Below the pieces are notes generated by a model, which worked only from the letters and a program-made list of their open reading frames with translations, did no database searches and had not been told where the DNA came from. A DNA stretch of 64,000 bases from Flavobacterium hydatis (GTDB lineage: Bacteria > Bacteroidota > Bacteroidia > Flavobacteriales > Flavobacteriaceae), in contig NZ_JPRM01000028.1 of assembly GCF_000737695.1 (NCBI RefSeq), positions 23,044-87,043 of the forward strand, read 5' to 3'. This document shows, one piece after another, positions 8,056-15,903 of the stretch. The position numbers and the translations under genes are program-made. The stretch's first letter is position 1, and each line of letters opens with the position of its first letter.

Positions 8056-8344
8056 AAAAAAAAGAGCAAGTAGCTCCATAAACTATATCGAGCTACTTAA
8101 TGAGGTCTTCTTGTGTTTAGATGACAATATTGCGACTTTTTTTACGTGTGAAATTAACCATAAAGAACTCAATCCCAAAACTTCGGGAGACGCAGAGGTT
8201 TTAATTTTAATCCTAAAAAAGCAATCGCAGTGATCTATGGCTAGGAATAAATTCTGAATTAAGTATTTTTGTGAATAGATAATGAAAATCATTTTTTGCA
8301 GATAAATGCAAGTAATTGATTAAGAACTTAAGCTAAGCAAAACG
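8056..8344. other. Gene-free stretch upstream of the SUKH gene
   Basis: With the repeats before it, the gap from arsR to 8345 is 487 bases. It holds a 9-bp inverted repeat (AAGTAGCTC at 8068, GAGCTACTT at 8090) and repeat-like sequence. I see no gene with sensible composition. Confidence 0.5.
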
Positions 8345-8998
8345 ATGATAAAACAAACTGCCGAAAAATTATTAGGACGTTCATTAACAAATAATGATGG
8401 ATTTGAAGTGAAAATAATTGAAAATGCAGAAACTAGACTGGGGCAAGAAATACCAAAACTACTGAAAGAGTTCTATATTACGGTAGGTAAATTAGATATT
8501 TTCATGTCTTCATTTCAGCGATTTATAAAACCTGAAGATTTGTTTTATGAAGATGACAAATTAGTTTTTCTAGAAGAAAACCAAAAGGTTTGTTTCTGGG
8601 GAGTTGATAAAGAAAACAAAGAAGATAATCTTTTAGTCTATCAAGTTCAGAATATAGACAATGCGGTATGGTATTCAGAAGAGATTTTACTTTCAGACTT
8701 TTTGCAAATGATAATGTACGGACAATGTGCAGAAGGAGGATATACTTTTTCTGGGGCAATATACGATATGGATAAGGATGAGTTATCAGAATTCATAGAA
8801 GAGATTACCACTAAGAATTGGCAAAAAGTAGTAGATCATAATAACTGGATTATTTATGAAAATGACAGAAAGCTAATTTGGTATTTTACAGATGAAGATG
8901 GAAACTTATCTGAAGATTATCCTTTATTTGTTTCTACACAAACCAAAGAAGATTTTTTAGAGACGGAAGAAGAGTTTGGGTTCTCAGATTTAGATTAA
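8345..8998 (+). CDS. SMI1/KNR4 (SUKH) family protein, probable orphan immunity protein
   Basis: The 217-residue soluble, acidic protein shows the SUKH pattern: an N-terminal helix with LGQEIPKLLKEFYITVG, a hydrophobic strand region, then LVFLEENQKVCFWGVDKENKEDN. EENQ...CFWGV is characteristic of this superfamily. In bacteria SUKH proteins usually neutralise polymorphic toxins, especially nucleases. No toxin gene lies beside it; both flanks are intergenic repeats. It may protect against toxins of neighbouring cells or be left over from a toxin locus. The family call rests on motif reading only, so an unrelated acidic protein remains possible. Confidence 0.65.
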   Translation: MIKQTAEKLLGRSLTNNDGFEVKIIENAETRLGQEIPKLLKEFYITVGKLDIFMSSFQRFIKPEDLFYEDDKLVFLEENQKVCFWGVDKENKEDNLLVYQVQNIDNAVWYSEEILLSDFLQMIMYGQCAEGGYTFSGAIYDMDKDELSEFIEEITTKNWQKVVDHNNWIIYENDRKLIWYFTDEDGNLSEDYPLFVSTQTKEDFLETEEEFGFSDLD

Positions 8999-9026
8999 AA
9001 TATTTATTGCATATAAATCTTTTTTA

Positions 9027-9079
9027 CACGCGGATTAAACGGATTCGCTTAGCCGAAAACGCGGATAAAAACGGATTTC
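9027..9079 (+). repeat. Family A intergenic repeat, copy 2
   Basis: CGCGGATTAAACGGATTCGC, TTAGCC and GAAAACGCGGATAAAAACGG are two half-related GCGGAT units. It lies just after the SUKH gene in opposite orientation to copy 1. Confidence 0.7.
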
Positions 9080-9084
9080 TTTTT

Positions 9085-9256
9085 TAAAGGTTCTGAGGCT
9101 CTAAGTAGCAAAGGTTCAAAGTTGCTTAGTTTACGCATAAACCTTTGTGAACTTTGCGTAAAACCTTGCGCCCTTTGGGGTTAATTTTTTTTTTACACAA
9201 ACTAAGCAACCTTTGAACCTTTGCCTCTTAGTCCCTTAGTGCCTCAGAACCTTTAA
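9085..9256. repeat. Family B inverted pair, about 170 bp
   Basis: The left arm (9085-9132, AAAGGTTCTGAGGCTCTAAG...GTTGCTTAGTTT) and right arm (9201-9256, AAACTAAGCAACCTTTGAAC...CAGAACCTTT) are near-complementary around a centre with TTTGTGAACTTTGCGTAAAA. The DoxX stop codon and last residues lie in the right arm. Confidence 0.75.
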
Positions 9257-9623
9257 AAAAACCTTTTGGAAACATAATTGCTAATAAAACACAAATCAGT
9301 AAAAAGTTATATTCCATCCCATTTCTTCCACCACCTACAACAAACCATCCTTCCTGAAAATGAACTAAAATAATCCCCATAATAAGTACCAAAATAGTAA
9401 CGATTGCAGCAAAGTTGATGTATTTATTGATGAGTAAAAGTACAGCAGCAACAATGTGTGATAATTTTATAGACCAAGCGAGGAATACGCCAAAAGGAGC
9501 AAAACCAATTTGGTTTAAATAGAGATTTCCAAAATCATTAATTCCATTGTCAAATATTCCGAAAACGCTGTGAGTTAGTAAGATTATAGCAACTGCAACT
9601 CTTAAGATTAAAGTACTGTTCAT
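9228..9623 (-). CDS. DoxX-like membrane protein
   Basis: The 131-residue protein has four predicted membrane helices (residues about 4-22, 45-65, 68-90 and 103-120) and resembles the DoxX/SURF4 family. Those proteins are small inner-membrane proteins linked to quinol oxidation or redox stress in some bacteria. The final residues (KGSEALRD) and the stop are encoded by the right arm of a family B repeat, so the natural C-terminus has been replaced or extended. It is monocistronic. The substrate is unknown. Confidence 0.75.
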   Translation of the reverse strand: MNSTLILRVAVAIILLTHSVFGIFDNGINDFGNLYLNQIGFAPFGVFLAWSIKLSHIVAAVLLLINKYINFAAIVTILVLIMGIILVHFQEGWFVVGGGRNGMEYNFLLICVLLAIMFPKGFFKGSEALRD

Positions 9624-9672
9624 AAATTGAATTGGTTTAGTAATGGTTAGTTTAGATTTTAAAAATAATAAA

Positions 9673-9708
9673 AAAACGCATATTAAATTGTTTTAATATG
9701 CGTTTTAA
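9673..9708 (-). terminator. Terminator after the anti-sigma factor gene
   Basis: AAAACGCATATTAAA (9673-9687) pairs with TTTAATATGCGTTTT (9692-9706), a perfect 15-bp stem with A and T runs on both sides. It ends the minus-strand sigma operon. Confidence 0.85.
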
Positions 9709-9728
9709 ATTTTATAAGAAGTTGAATT

Positions 9729-10517
9729 TTAAACTTTTCCTAAAGTATATAATTGATCCATTGTAGGACTTGGACTTCCGCCTTCAGGTTCAAGAGTGAT
9801 TCCAAAAGCTTCAGCATAACCCGTATTTTCAACCTTGAATATTTTTTGATTATTAGAGTCAAAGTCAGTTAATAAACCAATGCTTGTAGGAGTAAGTGCA
9901 GGACTTAGTTTTAAAGCCCAAACCTGATATACTTTACCTTTTGGAGGTTTTGGCAATCCAGCAGCATCAATATAAGTTACTTTAGTATCCTTATTCCAAT
10001 ACGCTTTAGCAAAAGAATGTGGTGCAACAGCTTGTCCGCCTAGTGTAACCCCAGTATTTTTTATATCCCTTACAATCGACAAGTTTTTTTCGGTGATTTT
10101 GCTTTCTTGGTCTAAGAGCGCATATTCACTTTTTAATTTATCTTTTTCCGTACCCACAACTTCTATTGCTTGTTTAGTTTGGCTAAGTTGCACATACTGG
10201 TAAGCAAAACCTAATAAGAAAAGTACAGCTGCAGCCCAGCCCACATATTGAGACCAAGTAGAAGCTGGTTTCATATCGACAACTTTGCCGTGTTTAAGTT
10301 CTAGTTTAGCTTTAATTTTTTCAAAATTAGCTACCGAATGAAAAGGAGAAAAACTAGATGATAATGCTACTATTGCTTTCTCAATAGCAATAATCTCATC
10401 GTTAATTTCGTCATGTTTTTTAGCCATTGCGGCCACTTCTATGCTTTCGGACTCAGTAAGTAATCCATAAACATAAAGCTCCAAAATCCCTGATTCTATA
10501 TATTCTTTTGTTTCCAT
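9729..10517 (-). CDS. RskA-type anti-sigma factor
   Basis: The 262-residue protein starts with an anti-sigma N-terminal domain (IESGILELYVYGLLTESESIEV). One membrane helix follows near residues 90-108 (YVGWAAAVLFLLGFAYQYV), then a short coiled coil and a C-terminal RskA domain (YWNKDTKVTYIDAAGLPKPP, KVYQVWALKLSP, AFGITLEPEGGSPSPT). It holds its cognate ECF sigma factor at the inner membrane and releases it after proteolysis in response to an envelope signal. The start overlaps the stop of the sigma gene by one base (TAATG), typical of coupled sigma/anti-sigma pairs. The signal is not evident from sequence. Confidence 0.9.
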   Translation of the reverse strand: METKEYIESGILELYVYGLLTESESIEVAAMAKKHDEINDEIIAIEKAIVALSSSFSPFHSVANFEKIKAKLELKHGKVVDMKPASTWSQYVGWAAAVLFLLGFAYQYVQLSQTKQAIEVVGTEKDKLKSEYALLDQESKITEKNLSIVRDIKNTGVTLGGQAVAPHSFAKAYWNKDTKVTYIDAAGLPKPPKGKVYQVWALKLSPALTPTSIGLLTDFDSNNQKIFKVENTGYAEAFGITLEPEGGSPSPTMDQLYTLGKV

Positions 10518-11047
10518 TATAATTTCAAATAAATTCGTAAGTCGTTAATACAATTTCTGTTTTGCGTTTTAATCGTTCCCAAAGGCATCGCAAGCTCTTC
10601 CGAAGCTTCTTGTTGCGTATATCCTTTAAAGAATAATAAATCAATTATAGCAATACATTTAGGTTTAAGTTTTTTTACAAACTCATGAATACCAATAGTA
10701 TCTATTTTATTAACGAGTTTGTTACTGTCGTCTAGTAGATGTACGAAATTATCTGAAGAAAGGTTTTTTTGACTGTTATTGAAATTTTTTGAACGAAGTT
10801 TATCGATAGATGTATTCCTAGCAATATTAAGGATCCAGGTATAAAACCGACCTTTACTTTCGTGGTAAGAATCGATGTTTTTCCAAATTTTAACAAATAC
10901 TTCCTGAAGCACATCTTCGGCTTCTTCTCTATTTTTTATAAGAACATTAATTACCGCAAATAAACTTTTAGAATACATATCATATAGATAAGTAAAAGCC
11001 TTTTCGTCTTTCTTATAAATTAATACTAATAACTCCTCTTGACTCAT
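10517..11047 (-). CDS. ECF-family RNA polymerase sigma factor
   Basis: The 176-residue protein has sigma region 2 (FTYLYDMYSKSLF, EDVLQEVFVKIWKNID, GRFYTWILNIARNTSIDKLR) and region 4 (LKPKCIAIIDLLFFKGYTQQEASEELAMPLGTIKTQNR), with no region 3, as in ECF sigma factors. It is partnered by the RskA-type protein that follows. The operon diverges from the TonB receptor gene across a 582-bp gap. This class usually controls its own operon and an envelope or oxidative stress regulon; control of the receptor is possible but not shown. Confidence 0.93.
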   Translation of the reverse strand: MSQEELLVLIYKKDEKAFTYLYDMYSKSLFAVINVLIKNREEAEDVLQEVFVKIWKNIDSYHESKGRFYTWILNIARNTSIDKLRSKNFNNSQKNLSSDNFVHLLDDSNKLVNKIDTIGIHEFVKKLKPKCIAIIDLLFFKGYTQQEASEELAMPLGTIKTQNRNCINDLRIYLKL

Positions 11048-11257
11048 ATTCTGTAGATTTAGGGTGAATAAACGTGTACATTTCAGTTTATAAACTGCAA
11101 ATATTATAAATGTTGGTATAAATATAATTCAAAAAATTAAAGGAATTGTAATTTATTTCTAACAAGAATGCTTTGTAAATACTTAATAAATAAAATATTA
11201 ACTTTTTTCATTTTTTTAAAACCAAACATAAACTAATCTCGTATATAGAAAATAATG

Positions 11258-11286
11258 AAGGTCTAAATGGGGGATAATTTAGCCTT
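11258..11286 (+). promoter_or_regulatory. Hairpin 1 with GGGGGATA loop
   Basis: AAGG-T-CTAAAT (11258-11268) pairs with ATTTAGCCTT (11277-11286), with one bulged T. The loop GGGGGATA (11269-11276) is identical to the loop of hairpin 2. GGGGGAT is complementary to ATCCCCC at 11621-11627. Confidence 0.5.
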
Positions 11287-11305
11287 AAATATTTGTTTTT
11301 TAATC

Positions 11306-11417
11306 AGGGATAGGTTTCCATTCTAATGTATTTAGGATAGAAGTGGTAAATATGGGGGATAATATTTTACCATTTCTACAAGAGCAGATGAGGGAACGAA
11401 TTTGGAAACCTTTTCCT
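11306..11417 (+). promoter_or_regulatory. Hairpin 2 with GGGGGATA loop inside a long closing stem
   Basis: AGGGATAGGTTTCCA (11306-11320) pairs with TGGAAACCTTTTCCT (11403-11417), with one mismatch. Inside it, TAGAAGTGGTAAATAT (11338-11353) pairs with ATATTTTACCATTTCTA (11362-11378), with a bulge and a G-T pair. The loop GGGGGATA lies at 11354-11361. The layout looks like a folded RNA or extruded DNA element, not coding sequence. Confidence 0.5.
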
Positions 11418-11529
11418 AATTAAATTACATTCTACTTCAAAATTCCAATTCCTAAAAAGTTGAATTTAACCACAAAACGCTTAAAGTAAAGTCATTAATG
11501 TCGTTTTAGGCTTTAAATTAAAGTTTGGC

Positions 11530-11560
11530 TTGGCAATGAGATATAAAAAGAATATTTTTG
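11530..11560 (+). promoter_or_regulatory. Candidate promoter of the TonB receptor gene
   Basis: TTG (11530-11532), a 20-bp spacer and TATTTTTG (11553-11560) fit the Bacteroidota consensus. Transcription from here would start near 11567, giving a 63-base leader that contains ATCCCCC but not the two upstream hairpins. Confidence 0.5.
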
Positions 11561-11620
11561 TCTGAAATGTAAGAATAATCAATTGAAAATCTTACACGCA
11601 AAAACAATTCAGATTATAAA

Positions 11621-11627
11621 ATCCCCC
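11621..11627 (+). promoter_or_regulatory. ATCCCCC element abutting the start codon
   Basis: The sequence is complementary to both GGGGGAT hairpin loops and lies two bases before the ATG at 11630, in the ribosome-binding region. A run of five C is rare in this AT-rich DNA. Confidence 0.4.
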
Positions 11628-11629
11628 TC

Positions 11630-13843
11630 ATGAAGAAATACCTACTAATACTCCTGATGGCTTTCGGAGCAAACAGTTACAGTCAAATTTTAAAAGGTAT
11701 TGTGGTTGACGTAAACGGAAACGCTATTGAAAATGCCTATATTTTTAATACAAAATCCGAAAGTCATGCACATACAAACGAAATCGGAAACTTTAGTATC
11801 GAGAAATCTACCATTGGAGATGTTTTAAAAGTTAGTGCTTTAGGATATAAAAAGATAATATATACAATATCCGAATCGGAGATTATAGTAACATTAGAAG
11901 ACGATAGTTTTAAACTAGACGAAGTTGTAATTCAGCCTAAATTATTAGCAATGAATGTAATTTCGAAGATAGATTTGGAGGTAACTCCAGTAAATTCTTC
12001 GCAAGAAATTTTACGTAAAGTTCCAGGATTATTTATTGGGCAGCATGCAGGAGGAGGTAAAGCAGAGCAAATGTTTTTAAGAGGTTTTGATATTGACCAC
12101 GGAACCGATATTGCAATTACAGTTGATGGAATGCCGGTAAATATGGTTTCGCATGCACACGGACAAGGATATTCAGATTTGCATTTTGTGATTCCCGAAA
12201 CAGTAGATAAAATAGATTTTGGTAAAGGAGCATATTATGCTAATAAAGGCGACTTTGCAACAACAGGATATGTTGATTTTAAAACCAAAGACAGATTAGA
12301 AAATAGTAGTATAGGTGTAGAAGTAGGACAGTTTAATACCTTTAGAACAGTTGGATTGTTTGACTTGTTAGGAAAACAAAAAAAGCAAAGTGCTTACATC
12401 GCTACCGAATACATTATTACCGACGGACCTTTTGATTCTCCTCAAAATTTTAATAGAGTAAACTTATTAGGTAAATATTCGGCAATACTAGAAGATAATA
12501 GCAAAATATCGATTTTGGCTTCCCGTTTTTCAAGTAAATGGGATGCATCAGGGCAAATACCACAACGATTGGTAGATCAAGGGATCATTTCGAGATTTGG
12601 ATCTGTTGATGATACAGAAGGAGGAAATACATCGAGAACCAATTTTAACGCTTCACTTCATAAACCAATTGACGAAAATACATTCTTAAAAGCCAATGCT
12701 TTTTATACCAATTATGAGTTTGAATTGTACTCGAATTTTACCTTTTTCCTAAACGATCCAGTAAACGGAGATCAGATTAAGCAAAAAGAAAACAGAGATA
12801 TTTATGGAATGAATGCCGAATTGAATAAAAAAGTTAAAACTGATAAATTAGATTTAGGATTTCAATTAGGAGTAGGATTTCGTACAGATGCTACGACCGA
12901 TTCTGAACTTTCGCATACATTAAACAGAAGAACCGTTTTAGAAGAAATTAAATTAGGAGATATCGATGAGTCTAATATTTTTACTTATTTAAACTCAGAG
13001 ATAAACATTGGGAAATTAATTATAAACCCAGCCGTAAGAGTCGATTATTTTAAGTTTAATTATCAGGATAAGTTATCGGTAGATTACAAAACACAATCAG
13101 AGAATAAAGTGAGAGTTTCGCCTAAGCTTAATTTTATTTATACACAAAACAATAATTTGCAATATTATCTAAAATCAGGAGTTGGTTTTCACTCTAATGA
13201 TACTAGAGTAGTAGTAGCTAATAAAGGAACAGATATCCTACCAATTTCGATAGGAGCAGATTTAGGAACAATCTGGAAACCTTTGCCTAATTTAATAGTA
13301 AACTCGGCTTTATGGTATTTATATCTACAACAAGAGTTTGTATATGTTGGCGATGCAGGAATTGTTGAACCAAGCGGAAAAACAAGACGTATGGGAGTAG
13401 ATTTAGGTTTGCGTTACCAATTAAACCAATGGTTCTATTTTGACTTTGATGGAAATTATACTTACGCTCGTAGCATAGATGAACCTAAGGGAGAAAACTA
13501 TATTCCGCTAGCGCCAGATTTTACAACAACAGGAGGATTAAGTTTTCATAAATGGAATGGGTTTTCTGGAGGAATACGTTACCGTTATTTAAAAAATCGA
13601 CCTGCAAATGAAGATAATTCTATTGTAGCCAATGGATATTTTGTATGCGATATGAATTTGAACTATGATTATAAAAAAATCACATTCGGAGTTTCAATCG
13701 ATAACTTATTTAATACAGCATGGAATGAAACCCAGTTTGCAACCGAATCAAGATTAAAAAATGAGCCAGAAAGTGTCGAAGAAATACATTTTACTCCAGG
13801 AACACCTTTCTTTATGAAAGGAAGAATTATCTACAAATTTTAA
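11630..13843 (+). CDS. TonB-dependent outer membrane receptor
   Basis: The 737-residue protein has a signal peptide (MKKYLLILLMAFGANSYSQ). A carboxypeptidase-regulatory-like domain follows (about 22-95, LKGIVVDVNGNAIENAYIF...LKVSALGYKKI), then a TonB plug (about 115-215) and a 22-strand-type barrel ending in IIYKF. The plug carries a His-rich signature (GFDIDHGTDIAITVDGMPVN, then VSHAHGQGYSDLHF), which may reflect a metal or metal-chelate ligand; that is inference. No SusD partner is next to it, so a glycan role is unlikely. It diverges from the ECF/anti-sigma operon and ends at a terminator. Confidence 0.92.
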   Translation: MKKYLLILLMAFGANSYSQILKGIVVDVNGNAIENAYIFNTKSESHAHTNEIGNFSIEKSTIGDVLKVSALGYKKIIYTISESEIIVTLEDDSFKLDEVVIQPKLLAMNVISKIDLEVTPVNSSQEILRKVPGLFIGQHAGGGKAEQMFLRGFDIDHGTDIAITVDGMPVNMVSHAHGQGYSDLHFVIPETVDKIDFGKGAYYANKGDFATTGYVDFKTKDRLENSSIGVEVGQFNTFRTVGLFDLLGKQKKQSAYIATEYIITDGPFDSPQNFNRVNLLGKYSAILEDNSKISILASRFSSKWDASGQIPQRLVDQGIISRFGSVDDTEGGNTSRTNFNASLHKPIDENTFLKANAFYTNYEFELYSNFTFFLNDPVNGDQIKQKENRDIYGMNAELNKKVKTDKLDLGFQLGVGFRTDATTDSELSHTLNRRTVLEEIKLGDIDESNIFTYLNSEINIGKLIINPAVRVDYFKFNYQDKLSVDYKTQSENKVRVSPKLNFIYTQNNNLQYYLKSGVGFHSNDTRVVVANKGTDILPISIGADLGTIWKPLPNLIVNSALWYLYLQQEFVYVGDAGIVEPSGKTRRMGVDLGLRYQLNQWFYFDFDGNYTYARSIDEPKGENYIPLAPDFTTTGGLSFHKWNGFSGGIRYRYLKNRPANEDNSIVANGYFVCDMNLNYDYKKITFGVSIDNLFNTAWNETQFATESRLKNEPESVEEIHFTPGTPFFMKGRIIYKF

Positions 13844-13869
13844 TAATATAACTTAATTGATTTTTTATA

Positions 13870-13899
13870 AAGCCTAATGTTTATAGCGTTAGGCTTCTT
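13870..13899 (+). terminator. Terminator after the TonB receptor
   Basis: AAGCCTAATG and CGTTAGGCTT form a 10-bp stem with one G-T pair, followed by a short T-rich tail. Confidence 0.8.
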
Positions 13900-13987
13900 T
13901 GATTAATTAACAATTGTTCATCATAAAATAAAGTGAAGAAGGAAATCAGGTAAATCAAATTTGATTAATTTTATAAAAAATTTAATT

Positions 13988-14575
13988 ATGAAAAATATAT
14001 TGTTTCTATTCTGTGGAGTTATGTTTTTATTTAGCTGTCAGAATCAAGCACAAACCAAAAAAAATAAAAACAGCAAAAGCGAAAACGTCATGGAAAAACA
14101 AACCATTTATCAGTTTAAAGTAGAAGATTTAACAGGGAATCAGTTTGATTTTGCTTCTTTAAAAGGAAAAAAGATTATGATTGTAAATACAGCTTCAAAA
14201 TGTGGATTAACACCGCAATACAAAGATTTAGAGGCAATTTACAAAGAATATAAAGATAAAGGTTTTGTAATTGTTGGGTTCCCTGCAAATAACTTTGCAT
14301 CACAAGAACCAGGTACAAACGAAGAAATTGGCGCTTTTTGCCAACAAAATTACGGCGTTACTTTTCCTATGATGGACAAAATCTCGGTAAAAGGAGATGA
14401 TATGAACGAAGTATATAAGTTCTTAACTCAAAAATCTAAAAACGGAGTGCAAGACTCAGAAGTAGAGTGGAACTTTCAGAAATATCTAATAAACGAAAAA
14501 GGAGAATTAGTAAAAGTAATTCATCCTAAAACGTTGCCTACAGATCCAGAAATTATCAATTGGATTAAAAGCTAA
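13988..14575 (+). CDS. Glutathione-peroxidase-family lipoprotein
   Basis: From the ATG at 13988 the 195-residue protein begins with a lipoprotein signal (MKNILFLFCGVMFLFSC) with Cys17 as the lipidation site. An earlier Met at 13961 would spoil this signal. The catalytic pattern of the family is present: NTASKCGLTPQY with the peroxidatic Cys, FPANNFASQEPGTNEEI with Gln, and VEWNFQKYLI with Trp. Cys replaces selenocysteine, as usual in bacteria. Such enzymes are often thioredoxin-dependent peroxidases. The lipid anchor places it in the periplasm or outer membrane. It is flanked by terminators and monocistronic. Confidence 0.92.
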   Translation: MKNILFLFCGVMFLFSCQNQAQTKKNKNSKSENVMEKQTIYQFKVEDLTGNQFDFASLKGKKIMIVNTASKCGLTPQYKDLEAIYKEYKDKGFVIVGFPANNFASQEPGTNEEIGAFCQQNYGVTFPMMDKISVKGDDMNEVYKFLTQKSKNGVQDSEVEWNFQKYLINEKGELVKVIHPKTLPTDPEIINWIKS

Positions 14576-14598
14576 CAAACGTTAAAAAAAATAAATAG

Positions 14599-14632
14599 AA
14601 AGCGATTTTCAAGACATTGAAAATCGCTTTTT
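14599..14632 (+). terminator. Terminator after the peroxidase gene
   Basis: AAAGCGATTTTCAA and TTGAAAATCGCTTT form a perfect 14-bp stem around GACA, followed by T. The stem nearly repeats the one at 15904. Confidence 0.9.
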
Positions 14633-14668
14633 GTTGCTGTAAAGTTTATTTTTCATACTTTTAAAACT

Positions 14669-15250
14669 ATGTTTGAATCATTACGCAAAAATATAGCAAG
14701 GCATATAGAAATTACCGATACCGAGTTTGAAATCTTCAGAGGTTATTTTCACCCAATTTCAATAAAAAAGAGAGACTTTTTACTCAAAGAAGGTGCAATA
14801 TGTACTTTTGAAGCTTTTGTTACCAAAGGATGCTTCCGTATTTATTATACTGGAGAATCTGGGAGTGAACAAATCTTATACTTTGCCATCGAGGATTGGT
14901 GGGCAACAGATATTGACAGCTTTATGAATCAGGTTCCATCGATTCTAACCATAGAAGCTTTAGAGGATTGTGAGGTATTAATTATATCAAAGAAAGATAA
15001 AGACAATTTATATAATCAATTACCAATTGTAGAGAAATTGTTTCGAATCATGAATCAAAAAACACTAGTAGCTTTCCAACGCCGACTTATTTCATCTCAC
15101 GGACAAACGGCAGATAAACGATATCTGGAATTTTTAGAAAAATACCCATCCTTAGAACAACGCATTACGCAACAACAAATAGCGGCTTATCTAGGAATCT
15201 CGCATGAGTTTTTGAGTAAAATTCGAAAGAAAATGCATAAAAGTGAATGA
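14669..15250 (+). CDS. Crp/Fnr-family transcriptional regulator
   Basis: The 193-residue protein has an N-terminal cyclic-nucleotide-binding-like barrel (about 20-115; FHPISIKKRDFLLKEGAICTFEAFVTKGCFRIYY) and a C-terminal helix-turn-helix (QRITQQQIAAYLGISHEFLSKIRKKM). There is no Fnr-type Cys cluster. The phosphate-binding arginine pattern of true Crp is not clear, so the ligand is unknown. It lies 88 bases upstream of a cysteine hydrolase gene. An 18-bp palindrome in that gap is a candidate binding site. Confidence 0.9.
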   Translation: MFESLRKNIARHIEITDTEFEIFRGYFHPISIKKRDFLLKEGAICTFEAFVTKGCFRIYYTGESGSEQILYFAIEDWWATDIDSFMNQVPSILTIEALEDCEVLIISKKDKDNLYNQLPIVEKLFRIMNQKTLVAFQRRLISSHGQTADKRYLEFLEKYPSLEQRITQQQIAAYLGISHEFLSKIRKKMHKSE

Positions 15251-15267
15251 TTGTTATAGAAGTGCTT

Positions 15268-15285
15268 TTTTGAACTAGTTCAAAA
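15268..15285 (+). promoter_or_regulatory. Perfect 18-bp palindrome, candidate Crp-family site
   Basis: TTTTGAACTAGTTCAAAA is a perfect palindrome. Its centre lies about 42 bases upstream of the start point predicted from the -7 box at 15306, the place where class II Crp activators bind. Confidence 0.55.
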
Positions 15286-15305
15286 TTTTCCGGATTGTTG
15301 CATGT

Positions 15306-15313
15306 TACTTTTG
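15306..15313 (+). promoter_or_regulatory. -7 box (TACTTTTG) of the cysteine hydrolase gene
   Basis: TACTTTTG matches TAnnTTTG exactly, 26 bases before the ATG. A clear -33 TTTG is missing, which would suit an activator-dependent promoter. Confidence 0.55.
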
Positions 15314-15338
15314 CTAAATAAACTTAAACATTGTAATT

Positions 15339-15893
15339 ATGAAAAAAGCACTTGTACTTATCGATATTCAAAATGATTATTTTGATAACGGAAATCACGT
15401 TTTATATCAGCCAGAAATAGCCTCGGGTAATGCCAAAAAGATACTAGAATATTCTCGTGAGAATAAAATAGATATTATTCATATTCAGCATTTATCTATG
15501 AATCAAGGTGCTGATTTCTTTTTGCCAGATACCAAAGGGGCAGAAATACATAAAGATGTTACACCGATTAATGAAGAGAAAGTAATTGTAAAGCATTATC
15601 CTAATAGTTTTCGTGATACAGAATTACATCAATATCTTACCGAAAAAGGGATTACCGAGTTACTTATTTGCGGAATGATGACCGATGTATGTGTGGCAAC
15701 AACGGTAAGAGCAGCGATGGATTTAGGATATACAACAACAGTTATAGGAGATGCCTGCGCTACCGAAGACCGTATGCTTTATGGTAAAACAATTCCAGCA
15801 AAACAAATACATGAATCCTATCTAGCAGGATTAACAGCCTTGGGTAATTTATATGCAACGGTATTAACTACACAAGAATATCTAGATAAATAA
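15339..15893 (+). CDS. Isochorismatase-family cysteine hydrolase
   Basis: The 184-residue protein is a typical single-domain member of the isochorismatase-like superfamily. Its catalytic triad is visible: Asp9 in LVLIDIQNDYF, Lys85 in VIVKHYPNSF and Cys118 in GMMTDVCVATTVRAAMDLGY. Members hydrolyse isochorismate, nicotinamide, N-carbamoyl compounds or other amides, and the sequence does not settle which. The gene follows a Crp-family regulator with a palindromic site between them, suggesting regulated, possibly stress-related or catabolic, expression. It ends at a strong terminator. Confidence 0.88.
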   Translation: MKKALVLIDIQNDYFDNGNHVLYQPEIASGNAKKILEYSRENKIDIIHIQHLSMNQGADFFLPDTKGAEIHKDVTPINEEKVIVKHYPNSFRDTELHQYLTEKGITELLICGMMTDVCVATTVRAAMDLGYTTTVIGDACATEDRMLYGKTIPAKQIHESYLAGLTALGNLYATVLTTQEYLDK

Positions 15894-15903
15894 TTGACTA
15901 AAC

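Noticed and set aside
11269..11361. GGA-containing hairpin loops as CsrA binding sites
   Set aside because: The loops do contain GGA, but they lie far from the start codon and CsrA is not typical of this phylum; the complementarity to ATCCCCC is the stronger signal.
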